A stretch of 64,000 nt of DNA from Vibrio ishigakensis (GTDB lineage: Bacteria; Pseudomonadota; Gammaproteobacteria; Enterobacterales; Vibrionaceae): contig NZ_AP024882.1 of NCBI RefSeq assembly GCF_024347675.1, positions 1,612,001 to 1,676,000 on the forward strand, read 5' to 3'. Of the stretch, positions 8,851 to 17,311 are shown piece after piece. Numbering within the stretch: position 1 is the stretch's first letter; every line of letters starts with the position of its first letter. A program made the translations under genes and the position numbers. The notes beneath the pieces are model-generated. The model did not search any database and was not told the origin of the DNA. It saw nothing but the letters and a program-made list of their open reading frames with translations.

Positions 8851-10366
8851 AGTACATCTCCGATACGCGATAGTTATTTTCAAAAGGGTCAAATTGGAAG
8901 TTCTGAACACGCTCGTTTACCGAAACCTGTTGGGTATAGAACACCACTGGTATCACCGGCATCTCTTCGGCCAGAATAGTTGACGCTTTCTGTGCCAGTT
9001 CGCGGTAAGACGCGTCATCGCTTCGCATCATTTCACCAAGAACTTGATTCAATTCTTGGGATGACCAGTTCATATGCCCCCAATCACTGCCTTTGTGCGT
9101 CTTTGCATCATCGACCAGTATCGCCAGAGGGTCAGATATGGTGCCAAAGCTCCTTGCTACTAATGCGAGCTCGAGGGTCTGGTCATGATGCTTAGACGGT
9201 ATCGCACTTGAATTGTCGACACTGACCTCTATCGTTATTCCCACCTCTCTCAGCTGCGCTTGAATTGCTGTGGCAATAACCGTCAACTCTGGTCTGTCGG
9301 CATAGGTCACCAAAGTCAACCCAAACACTTCACCGTCTCTTTGCAAAAGATTGTCTGAATTTAGTATCCAGCCCTGGGACTTCAATAGCGCACTAGCTGT
9401 GTCTAGGTTTCTGTCATTAGTATTCAAATCTTCTAGGTGCCAATCAGACAAGGCTGGCGGAAACAGTTGATAGGCCTCCGAGTTTTCCACGCGAACTATG
9501 TGCTGTGAAATGCCGGTTCGGTCTAGTGCAAGACTGATTGCCTGTCGTGTTCGATCTGAATCTAGGAATCTATGCTCATTATTGAGCTTAAGCAGCACGG
9601 TGCGTGGAATCGACTCACTATGCACCCTAAGATTTTCCGCTCTATTTAGAAGGTCAATACTGGCTGGATCTAGGGTATAGATAAGATCCGCTTGTCCACT
9701 TTGAGCCTGCAGCGCACGGCTTTCCGCTCTATGGCCTGTTAGATAATGAACCTCTTCTATCATTGGTGCTTCGCCCCAATAATCCGCGAACTTACGAACG
9801 TTTAGCTTATGTGGAGGAGCGATGACCGAGGCTTTATAAGGGCCCGTTCCTTGGATGTCGACAACCTGCCCCTCTGCATCAAACGAACCTGGCGCGAGTA
9901 TGGCAGCGCTAAAATGAGACAATACCGCCAGTAAAGGTCTAAACGGCTCAGAAAGCTCTAAAACCACACTTTCTTGTTCTGCATACAAATTTTTCAGTGG
10001 GATCTGATTTAATACACCCGGCTTTTGCAGAGCATAATTAAGGGACGTCACTACGCTGTCGGCATCCAACAACTGACCGTTATGAAAACGAACGCCATCG
10101 CGAATCTTAAATCTCCATATCAGGCCATCACTACTTACTTCAGAAGATCTAGCTAACTTGGGCTTTAACGCTCCGTCAGGCTGAACCTCATAAAGAGACT
10201 CCGCAACCTGTAATCGGGTATAGATATAGCCATCCTTAGATAGGTCCTGACTAGTAAACTCAAACGGCCCCCCTATGACTAGGGTGTTATCCTTATCGAT
10301 TGCCTGATAACCAAGAAACAGCCAAGCCAGAAGACCCACAGATATTGCAAAAAATACGTTCTTCAT
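8840..10366 (-). CDS. Periplasmic solute-binding protein, SBP_bac_5 (DppA/NikA) family
   Basis: Captures the substrate for the adjacent importer. The 508-residue protein starts with an uncleaved-looking signal or anchor helix (FFAISVGLLAWLFLGYQA) and then the family 5 pattern: LAESLYEV-like QVAESLYEVQPDGALKPKLA near residue 55, LIWRFKIRDGVRFHNG near 85 and the conserved end EEMPVIPVVFYTQ near 465. The family takes oligopeptides, nickel chelates or opine metallophores; sequence alone does not decide. Start at 10366 overlaps the HupE stop (TGATG). The link to HupE makes nickel or a related metal chelate the first hypothesis. Confidence 0.85.
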   Translation of the reverse strand: MKNVFFAISVGLLAWLFLGYQAIDKDNTLVIGGPFEFTSQDLSKDGYIYTRLQVAESLYEVQPDGALKPKLARSSEVSSDGLIWRFKIRDGVRFHNGQLLDADSVVTSLNYALQKPGVLNQIPLKNLYAEQESVVLELSEPFRPLLAVLSHFSAAILAPGSFDAEGQVVDIQGTGPYKASVIAPPHKLNVRKFADYWGEAPMIEEVHYLTGHRAESRALQAQSGQADLIYTLDPASIDLLNRAENLRVHSESIPRTVLLKLNNEHRFLDSDRTRQAISLALDRTGISQHIVRVENSEAYQLFPPALSDWHLEDLNTNDRNLDTASALLKSQGWILNSDNLLQRDGEVFGLTLVTYADRPELTVIATAIQAQLREVGITIEVSVDNSSAIPSKHHDQTLELALVARSFGTISDPLAILVDDAKTHKGSDWGHMNWSSQELNQVLGEMMRSDDASYRELAQKASTILAEEMPVIPVVFYTQQVSVNERVQNFQFDPFENNYRVSEMYFAQ

Positions 10367-10941
10367 CACAACCAACCTACTGACAAACCAATAACGCCAA
10401 CACTTATGTAGCCCAGCCCACTTAATCTCATTGCTTTATGAAACCGGGAGTAATTTTGTGGCACCATTCCTAGCATGACGCCAACTACGTGAATTAAGAC
10501 CGAGCCCATAAAGAAGCCTTTTCTGAAGCCTTCAGGGTTTATCAAGCCTCCTATCTCAATGCCGTGTGCATATCCATGAAACAGACCGAATATCAGAGCA
10601 GTCCCCCCCATGAACAATAAGTTTGGCGTAGACGACCTGAGTAGTAATGCCCCAAGAAGTAGAAGTGAAAGTGAGATACCGGCTTGATAGTAAGCAAGAA
10701 CAAAACCTGTCTCACCTAGGTAAAGGCCAATCAAAAGTGAAGCGATGAAGAGTGCTGGGATTTGCCAGATAGTCGCCCCGCCAAAGCGGCTGCTCAAGAT
10801 ACCGACTGCGACCATGGCCAGCAGATGTTCCAAGCCACTCATTGGGTGTATCACACCCTCGAGAAATCCTGCGGTTGATTCCGCACTGTGTGCATAGGCA
10901 CCGGATGAAAATAATAGTGAAAATAAGATGACAAGTTTCAT
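10366..10941 (-). CDS. HupE/UreJ-family metal (nickel/cobalt) permease
   Basis: Small polytopic membrane protein of 191 residues, likely a secondary nickel or cobalt permease. A signal peptide (LVILFSLLFSSGAYA) is followed by a histidine-bearing mature N-terminus and the HupE signature HPMSGLEHLLAM near residue 33. A second histidine motif, FHGYAHGIE, lies in a later helix near 120. About six membrane segments are visible. It is the first gene of a five-gene overlapping operon with the binding protein, two permeases and the fused ATPase. ATG 10941 is chosen over an upstream GTG because it is better spaced from AGGG. Metal specificity is inference. Confidence 0.85.
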   Translation of the reverse strand: MKLVILFSLLFSSGAYAHSAESTAGFLEGVIHPMSGLEHLLAMVAVGILSSRFGGATIWQIPALFIASLLIGLYLGETGFVLAYYQAGISLSLLLLGALLLRSSTPNLLFMGGTALIFGLFHGYAHGIEIGGLINPEGFRKGFFMGSVLIHVVGVMLGMVPQNYSRFHKAMRLSGLGYISVGVIGLSVGWL

Positions 10942-11166
10942 TATCACGCCCTGAAATAAACTCCAGGCTAAGATAAAGCAGTAATATTATAATTTCATTT
11001 CAATCTGGACTAGACCTAAATAAAATATATTCTTACATATAGATACATTTAGCAACCTAGAACAATTTATCTCAAGGCCGTTTAGAAAATCTATACACGC
11101 ATTAATTTTTCAGTCATAAATATCGCCTAGCCTTTTCCCCAGTTATTTAAATACAGAGAAAAGGTC
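10942..11166. promoter_or_regulatory. Divergent AT-rich promoter region between the two HupE operons
   Basis: The 225-base gap must hold promoters for both divergent operons. It is AT-rich, with several possible -10 elements but no operator I can name: no convincing NikR, Fur or Zur palindrome and no riboswitch. Confidence 0.4.
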
Positions 11167-12018
11167 ATGAAGCATTCGACATTTAAATCTCTAATTAGTT
11201 TCACCAAACACCCACTTATTATTTTCTTTGTTATCTCTATAGGTATATTGGCCATAGACAACACCCTCTTTTACGATAGACAGAGTAATAAAGTACTAGT
11301 CAATAAAGACACGCTTAGAAAATTCGTTAATGTCCAGTATGGCATTGATAACGCAGACATGATTAATGGTTATATCGACTCGTTAGATGAAGAGAAGAAA
11401 AAGACCCTTATTGATGAGTATCTAACCAATGAAGCCTTATATAACTTCGCAATGAACCGTTCTTTGGATAAGAACGACGAAGAGCTGAAATCAGTTATTA
11501 CGGCTAAGTCTAAAAATATCATCGAGATGATGGTCAATGCCGAGCAACCTATTCCAAGTATTAAAGAAGCTAAGGCCTATTTTGAAGCGGGAAATCATAA
11601 CTACCAGATGCAAGAAACCTATGATCTTGTGCTGATAAATAAGAAAAACCGTGATGCTAGCCTTACTGGTCTTCTAAGAGAGCAGAAACCTACACTACGC
11701 CAACTCGTACAGATGTCGGACATAGCACAGTTCGACAAGGTATTAAGGCAGGCAGACAGAAGCGACTTGGAAGCACGCTTTGGCGCAAAACAGGCTGCGC
11801 TGATCATCAGTCAACAAGATGGTACTTGGGTTGGACCTTATGCGACAGAGCTAGGTTTTCATTGGATGAAGAAACAAACAAGACCTGCGGTTAATCCGGA
11901 CTTCGAATCCATCAAAGACCAAGTCATTGCCGATTTGTATCAGCTGAAAATAGATGAGCGTTATCAACAAATTATTGATGAGCTTATCGGTCAATTGAGC
12001 GTGAGAAAAGAGGTTTAA
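11167..12018 (+). CDS. Membrane-anchored PpiC/SurA-like peptidyl-prolyl isomerase family protein
   Basis: Probable periplasmic folding factor of 283 residues. One N-terminal membrane helix (LIIFFVISIGILAI, residues about 17-30) anchors it; the rest is soluble and charged, organised like SurA/PpiD chaperones, with an N-terminal helical region (residues 45-110) followed by a weakly conserved parvulin-like segment (YDLVLINKK near 155 to WVGPYATELGFHWM near 220). Catalytic activity is uncertain because the parvulin core is degenerate. One base separates it from the HupE-like gene, so a dedicated role in folding that protein or the downstream phosphatase is a reasonable inference. Confidence 0.7.
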   Translation: MKHSTFKSLISFTKHPLIIFFVISIGILAIDNTLFYDRQSNKVLVNKDTLRKFVNVQYGIDNADMINGYIDSLDEEKKKTLIDEYLTNEALYNFAMNRSLDKNDEELKSVITAKSKNIIEMMVNAEQPIPSIKEAKAYFEAGNHNYQMQETYDLVLINKKNRDASLTGLLREQKPTLRQLVQMSDIAQFDKVLRQADRSDLEARFGAKQAALIISQQDGTWVGPYATELGFHWMKKQTRPAVNPDFESIKDQVIADLYQLKIDERYQQIIDELIGQLSVRKEV

Positions 12019-12019
12019 G

Positions 12020-13018
12020 ATGCGTTATCTAAAGCAGGTAGCCAGCTTATTCTTGATGGCGATAAGCTCTTTGTTTTCGACTCATTCTATGGCTCATGGA
12101 CTCGAACCCATCTTTATTTCAGTCATCACCATGGAGAACAACCAATACAGAGTTGAACTGAGATTGCCAGATGAATTCAAGGAAGAGAACAGCCCTTATT
12201 TCATATTTCCAGGCGACTGTTCAACCACTCAATTTAACTCGCTTATCTCAACGATTAACTGCCAAGAACCCCTAGTCGGTAAAAAACTTGATATCCGTTT
12301 TGACTACTATGTGCCGCAGATCTCTACCTTGGTGAACTACTATGACCTTGACGGCAAAAACGAGCTGGTGGAGATAACGGACCAACAGTCTTGGACCATG
12401 CCTGGAGAGATAAGCGCTAGTAGCAAAAACCTACGATACCTCAGCGTTGGCTTTGAGCACATATTAGGTGGATTTGACCATGTGTTATTCATCATTTGCT
12501 TGTTGATGATTATTAAGTCTAGAAGGAAATTAATACAAGCCATTACCGGTTTTACCATAGCACACTCTATTACCCTTTTTATAGTAAGCATCGGATTAAT
12601 AAAGCCAGCCATAGAGCCGATTGAAATAATTATAGCTATGAGCGTTCTTTTATTAGCTTATGAAGTATTAAGCAACAAACAGAGTTTTACATCGCAATAT
12701 CCAGTAATTGTCTCTTTCTTTTGTGGTTTATTACATGGTGTCGGATTCTCTTCTGTCCTATCCGAAATCAACACCGCAAATATTATAGAGTTATCTAGCA
12801 TTCTATTTTTTAATATCGGCGTAGAAATCGGGCAATTACTCATCGTATTTACCTGGCTATTAATAAGCACAATTACACATAAATTTAATTTTGACCAAAA
12901 AGAACTTTACAAGGCCAGAGTGCTTTCCATCTATCTTACTGGTGGCCTTGCAATGTATTGGGTACTTGACCGCTTCATTTTATGGTTCGAAGCGCGAAGC
13001 ATTCATTTATTCGTTTAA
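12020..13018 (+). CDS. HupE/UreJ-2-type membrane protein with periplasmic N-domain
   Basis: Predicted metal-related membrane protein of 332 residues. It has a signal peptide (residues 1-25), an extracytoplasmic beta-rich domain with a cysteine pair (Cys near residues 69 and 82) up to about 140, then about seven membrane helices. The histidine motif FEHILGGFDHVLFI near residue 150 and LLHGVGFSS near 240 match the second HupE/UreJ family (PF13795-like). It differs from the canonical HupE in the divergent operon. Start is ATG two bases after the isomerase stop. Transport of nickel or another divalent metal is family-based inference; delivery to the downstream phosphatase is speculative. Confidence 0.75.
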   Translation: MRYLKQVASLFLMAISSLFSTHSMAHGLEPIFISVITMENNQYRVELRLPDEFKEENSPYFIFPGDCSTTQFNSLISTINCQEPLVGKKLDIRFDYYVPQISTLVNYYDLDGKNELVEITDQQSWTMPGEISASSKNLRYLSVGFEHILGGFDHVLFIICLLMIIKSRRKLIQAITGFTIAHSITLFIVSIGLIKPAIEPIEIIIAMSVLLLAYEVLSNKQSFTSQYPVIVSFFCGLLHGVGFSSVLSEINTANIIELSSILFFNIGVEIGQLLIVFTWLLISTITHKFNFDQKELYKARVLSIYLTGGLAMYWVLDRFILWFEARSIHLFV

Positions 13019-13038
13019 ACCAAACTATAGGAAATAAC

Positions 13039-15414
13039 ATGAAAAAGTCGCTTTTATACAGCGCAATGATTGCACTGCCTCTGCTTGCTGGTTGTAACTC
13101 TTCAAGTAGTGACAACAAACCAACCGAACCTAACCCTGGGGAGCCTGTAAATCCTATAGAGGGTGTGTATGACCGAGCTGGTCCTATTGCAGATTTTCTA
13201 GCAACTCCATACCTGCAGCATCCAGCAACGGATGGCATGACCGTGATGTTTGAGCCAGAGTCTCTGACGTCCACAGATTCTGTCGTTTATTATCGCGAAC
13301 AGGGCCATCTAGGACCATACAAGTCGCTGGTAAGCCACAGCACAGATTACGACGAACTTGGTTTGGTTCAGCGCGTTCGTATCGATGGCCTGAAAAGTGA
13401 TACCAAGTATGATTACTTTGTGCGCACCGAACAGGGTGACTCTAAGGTCTACAACTTCCGCACTTGGCCCACTGCTGCTGATATCGATAACCACAGCGAG
13501 TACACCTTTGTGGCCATGTCTGACACACACGCTAGCGACCGTGATCGCTGGGGTGAGGGCCTGACTGGCCTGCGTGACATATATGACAACGGTATTATCC
13601 GTCACGAGTGTTTCGGTGATGTAGAGAATTGTAATGACCATATCTCAGGCATCATGGTAGCGGGTGACTTGGTCTATGCGACCAACGTGCGCAAAGCTTA
13701 TCGCGATTTCTTCAATTCTTCTCAAGAACTTGCCGCTTACGTCCCTATCCTACCGACTCCGGGTAACCACGAGCATGACGGTGGCAACATCGAAGGCTAC
13801 GATATTTATATCGACTGGCCAGCTCAAATGGGCTGGGAAAAGGCTCGCTACACCTATTCTCTTGATTTCCTAAACACTCGTATGTTCTTCTTCGATAGCT
13901 TCGTTAAAACCGATGGCGGTCAAGAATATCAATATGATTGGACTCAACAGGAGCTTGAAAACACTGTCCATGATGGCAGCATCGACTATGTATTGGGTAT
14001 CACCCACGCGCCGTGCAAATCTTCTATGTGGCTATCCGGTGAGTCGTGGAAAGCGTGTGAGTTTGTTGACCTGTTGCAAGAGTACTCTGCAAATTCAGGC
14101 AAGCTTTCAGGGCATATGTTCGGTCACACCCACTCTTATACCCGTGGTAACGACAAGAACACACCACACGTAGCACTGAACGTGGCTACCTCTGTGGGTC
14201 GTCTCGACCACTTCGCTGAATTTGCGCAGTATGATTACGACACCGTTGCCCTTTCTAACGATGAAAACGGCTACAACATCTTCACCATGACAGCTGAAGG
14301 TGACAAGCAGATCACTATGACGCGTCGCAATGGCGGTAGCTTCTATCGTGGCTTCCAACACGACTTCCCTGTGTATGAAACTCAGGTTTATCGCGTTCAC
14401 AATGGTCCAAGCCAACCTGTAATTCAAGAAATGGGCTTTACTGACCCTGGCGTACTTGCAATGAATGCTTCTTCATTCGATGGTCAACCAGAAACCGAAC
14501 ACTATGAGACGCATTGGCAGCTGTCTAGCACCTCTGATTTCAGCGAAGACGTGAATGATATCTGGGGTAACACAACTCGTGCTTACAACTGGTGGTATAA
14601 CGAAGATGACTTCTTAGATGAAGACGGTAACCGTGTGGTGACCGAATGTAATCCTTATGCTGACAAGGACGAAGAGTGCGAGTCAGACCGCAAACACACC
14701 TTCCCTGTAGATACACAAGAAGGCGTTGATATCACCGCTTACGAAACCGTATCCACTGCAGTACCAGGTAGCACTATTTTCGCCCGAGTTCGTTATCGTG
14801 ATAACAACCTGAACTGGTCTGAATGGTCACCTGTTGAAGAGCTTGACTACGCAGGTGTTGCAACCGATAACCTAGTTATCAATGGTGACGCAGAAGCGGG
14901 TAATGAAGATGGCTGGGATCACTATCCTAAATCGGCAGATCCAACGTGGAATGCGCTTAAATCTCTAGAGCGCGGTGCATGTGGAATTCCTGATTCAAAC
15001 GGTAATCGAGTCTTCCAACTAGGTAACCTAGGTAATGAGAGTTGCAACGGCTACGGCGAAGGGTTCGGTGGTGTTGCGAGCCAAACCGTCAACGCTATTG
15101 AAAGTCTTGAAGGCTATACCGGTGTTGAGCCACTATACGCAACCTACTCTTCATACATGATGAACTGGGGCGGCGCTAACGATGACCCTATTTGGATGTA
15201 TGTTGAGTTCCTAGATGAAGACGGTGAAGTCATTGGCAAAACTGACGATATCAAAGCTAACTCATCTAAGAAGCTAACCAAGTACATGGGTACTTCTCTA
15301 GCACCAACTGGCACCCATCACGTGCGTATTGTGATGGAGTCAGAGCACCAGTCTGGTACAGATACAGACGCTCAATTTGACGACGTTGAGCTAATCCTGT
15401 CTATGCCTGAGTAA
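13039..15414 (+). CDS. Purple-acid-phosphatase-like metallophosphoesterase lipoprotein
   Basis: Predicted surface or periplasmic phosphohydrolase of 791 residues. The lipobox LLAGC (Cys near residue 18) follows a short signal peptide. A fibronectin-like N-domain (residues about 50-145) precedes a dimetal metallophosphoesterase core with the expected blocks: MSDTHA near 160, VAGDLVY near 205, PTPGNHEHDGG near 240, ITHAP near 325 and GHTHSY near 365. The last 250 residues look like a carbohydrate-binding or beta-sandwich module rich in acidic residues. ATG 13039 is used because of AGGAAATAAC upstream and the lipoprotein signal. Substrate unknown; phosphate scavenging is likely. Confidence 0.82.
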   Translation: MKKSLLYSAMIALPLLAGCNSSSSDNKPTEPNPGEPVNPIEGVYDRAGPIADFLATPYLQHPATDGMTVMFEPESLTSTDSVVYYREQGHLGPYKSLVSHSTDYDELGLVQRVRIDGLKSDTKYDYFVRTEQGDSKVYNFRTWPTAADIDNHSEYTFVAMSDTHASDRDRWGEGLTGLRDIYDNGIIRHECFGDVENCNDHISGIMVAGDLVYATNVRKAYRDFFNSSQELAAYVPILPTPGNHEHDGGNIEGYDIYIDWPAQMGWEKARYTYSLDFLNTRMFFFDSFVKTDGGQEYQYDWTQQELENTVHDGSIDYVLGITHAPCKSSMWLSGESWKACEFVDLLQEYSANSGKLSGHMFGHTHSYTRGNDKNTPHVALNVATSVGRLDHFAEFAQYDYDTVALSNDENGYNIFTMTAEGDKQITMTRRNGGSFYRGFQHDFPVYETQVYRVHNGPSQPVIQEMGFTDPGVLAMNASSFDGQPETEHYETHWQLSSTSDFSEDVNDIWGNTTRAYNWWYNEDDFLDEDGNRVVTECNPYADKDEECESDRKHTFPVDTQEGVDITAYETVSTAVPGSTIFARVRYRDNNLNWSEWSPVEELDYAGVATDNLVINGDAEAGNEDGWDHYPKSADPTWNALKSLERGACGIPDSNGNRVFQLGNLGNESCNGYGEGFGGVASQTVNAIESLEGYTGVEPLYATYSSYMMNWGGANDDPIWMYVEFLDEDGEVIGKTDDIKANSSKKLTKYMGTSLAPTGTHHVRIVMESEHQSGTDTDAQFDDVELILSMPE

Positions 15415-15438
15415 TTGAATCATTGTTTTTAAACGACA

Positions 15439-15463
15439 AAGCCCGGCTAGATTAGCCGGGCTT
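15439..15463 (+). terminator. Hairpin between convergent phosphatase and amidohydrolase genes
   Basis: An 11-bp perfect stem (AAGCCCGGCTA / TAGCCGGGCTT) with a three-base loop, placed between convergent genes. The following T content is modest on both strands, so it may work in both directions. Confidence 0.7.
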
Positions 15464-15475
15464 ATTGTTATTCAA

Positions 15476-16741
15476 TTAAAGAGTGTTCTTGTACACCTGA
15501 CCATCTTTCATGATGACTTTCTTAGCGTCATCACTCATCACCACATCCACACCTTTAAGAGGGTTACCGTCGATGATTAGCAGGTCAGCATAAGCACCTT
15601 CAACGATTTGGCCTAGCTTACCTTCTTGGTAAGGGTGCTGATAAGTCGACATTTCGAACAGGCGACCGCAGTTTGACGTAGCCATGCGAAGTGCTGTGAT
15701 GGTATCGAAAGTCTTCTCGATTGCGCCTAGCTCTTGCATCTGAGTCTCATGCACGTTAGACGTACCTACACAGTCGGTACCAAATGCGATGTTTTCAATT
15801 TCGTACTTCTTGATTAGGTCAGCAGACTTAAACATCGCCTTACCCACTCGTTCAGTCTTGCGGTATGTCTCCTCGTTTGGAAGCGGGATCTTACGCTCAG
15901 CAATCAGTGATGATGTGAAGTACGAAGGTACAACCCAGATACCTTTATCTTTGATGGTTTGAGCAATCTCCTCATCCATAATAGTCGCGTGTTCGAAACA
16001 CATTACGCCCGCTTCTGCTGCGCGTTTCATCGCAGGTGCCGTGTGAATGTGCGCCGCAACATAAGTACCGTAGTCAGAGGCTGCCTCTACCGCAGCTTTC
16101 ATTTCATCTAGTGTGTATTGCAGTGTATCTAGCGGGTCAAAAGTCGATGATGCACCGCCACCAGCCATGATCTTGATTTGTGAAGCGCCCATGAACAGCT
16201 GCTCACGTACCGCTTTCAATACCTCTGAGCGACCATCGGCTACCTTGAAGGTACCTGTTTTCATGATAGGTGAATCTTCATGACCATTCGCTAGGCGTTG
16301 TTGCGCTTGGTTTTGACGATAGTCTGAGTGACCAGAGGTCTGTGAAATCGCAGCTTGAGATGGGAAGATACGAGGACCGTTCGCATAGCCAGTATCGATA
16401 GCATTCTTAAGGCCTAATGTGTTACCACCAACATCACGACAGGAAGTAAAGCCGCGCATTAGCATCTCTTCTGAGATTCGAGCTGAGCGGATTGCCATCT
16501 CGTTTGTTGTCATTGCGTCTAGTTCACTGAATCCTGCTGAAAGCGTGATATGAACGTGCGCATCGATAAGGCCTGGCATCACCGTGCCGCCTTTCGCATC
16601 AATAACTTCGTCTACTTGGCTTGCATCGATATCTGCATCGATTTTAGTGATTAGGTTATCTTCGATAAGAACCGACACGTTCTTGATTAGCTTGTCATCA
16701 GTGCCGTTAAAAACGTTCGCGTTAGTAATTAGCTTTTTCAT
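15476..16741 (-). CDS. Metal-dependent amidohydrolase (prolidase/imidazolonepropionase-like)
   Basis: Cytoplasmic hydrolase of 421 residues, amidohydrolase superfamily. The metal-binding set is present: DAHVHI near residue 62, a lysine in QIKIMAGGG near 190, histidines in YVAAHIHTA near 228 and CFEHAT near 248, and the aspartate in AFGTDCVG near 318. The closest known subgroup contains bacterial Xaa-Pro/Xaa-Arg dipeptidases and carboxypeptidases, so a small peptide or acylated amino acid is likely. ATG 16741 is chosen because GAGGAAAGAG precedes it; an in-frame upstream start at 16768 lacks this. No signal peptide. Confidence 0.82.
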   Translation of the reverse strand: MKKLITNANVFNGTDDKLIKNVSVLIEDNLITKIDADIDASQVDEVIDAKGGTVMPGLIDAHVHITLSAGFSELDAMTTNEMAIRSARISEEMLMRGFTSCRDVGGNTLGLKNAIDTGYANGPRIFPSQAAISQTSGHSDYRQNQAQQRLANGHEDSPIMKTGTFKVADGRSEVLKAVREQLFMGASQIKIMAGGGASSTFDPLDTLQYTLDEMKAAVEAASDYGTYVAAHIHTAPAMKRAAEAGVMCFEHATIMDEEIAQTIKDKGIWVVPSYFTSSLIAERKIPLPNEETYRKTERVGKAMFKSADLIKKYEIENIAFGTDCVGTSNVHETQMQELGAIEKTFDTITALRMATSNCGRLFEMSTYQHPYQEGKLGQIVEGAYADLLIIDGNPLKGVDVVMSDDAKKVIMKDGQVYKNTL

Positions 16742-16857
16742 AATCTCTTTCCTCGTATTCTTTACCATGATTGGTTGACGAGATAGATATTACGCCTTGC
16801 GACTCATAGATAATTGCCATTTGATGACACTACAAACATAAACCTGATAAATAATAC

Positions 16858-17229
16858 AGGTTCTTCGCGGATTATCGGGGACCACAAAACTCCTTCTGAG
16901 CCAGTCACCACCTCCGAGAGATTGATTCACAAGGTCGCGGTGAACCCATCCGTGGGCGCTTGGCGCTCGCTTCCCTGCGAGCGACACCTTGCTCCATCAA
17001 TCCCTCTCTGGCAGTAGCATCAGTGGGAACCCCAGCATAGCAGGGCTCAAAGTCATAGTTGATATCCCAGAGATTTGAGTGGCAGGCTGTGGTGCAGGCC
17101 AAGTGTTTGAGGCAAGGATGCCGAAACCAAGCCTACAGGGAGGTATTTACGGCGGCTTGGCTTGCATCACTGCCAGAGTGAGCACACGAACCTGAAATGG
17201 TAATTGTTCGACTAATCCGCGAAGAAACT
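16858..17229. repeat. Non-coding repeat-like element with inverted ends
   Basis: A roughly 370-base block bounded by inverted 17-bp ends: AGGTTCTTCGCGGATTA at 16858-16874 and its complement at 17213-17229 with one mismatch. Inside are further hairpins, for example CGCTCGC/GCGAGCG near 16970, and a second inverted pair around CTCTGGCAGT (near 17006) and ACTGCCAGAG (near 17170). Base composition is richer in G and C than the flanks, and no convincing gene is present. It fits a MITE-like or composite palindromic element. No target duplication is evident. Confidence 0.5.
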
Positions 17230-17261
17230 AAAAAAGAGGCCTAAGTCTTTCGACCTAGACC
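17229..17261 (-). terminator. Rho-independent terminator of the glcB-aceA operon
   Basis: Read on the minus strand: a ten-base stem with GGTCTAGGTC on one side, a GAAA tetraloop, and GACTTAGGCC on the other (two G-T pairs), followed by a run of T. It lies about 50 bases after the aceA stop. Confidence 0.8.
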
Positions 17262-17311
17262 CCAAAAGGTCATAAACACATTTTTGGGTCAATAGACCCT
17301 AGATAAAGGGA

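Noticed and set aside
16814..17102. Small protein genes in both strands of the aceA-amidohydrolase gap
   Set aside because: Frames overlap on both strands inside a hairpin-rich repeat, have no ribosome sites and look like by-products of the repeat composition.
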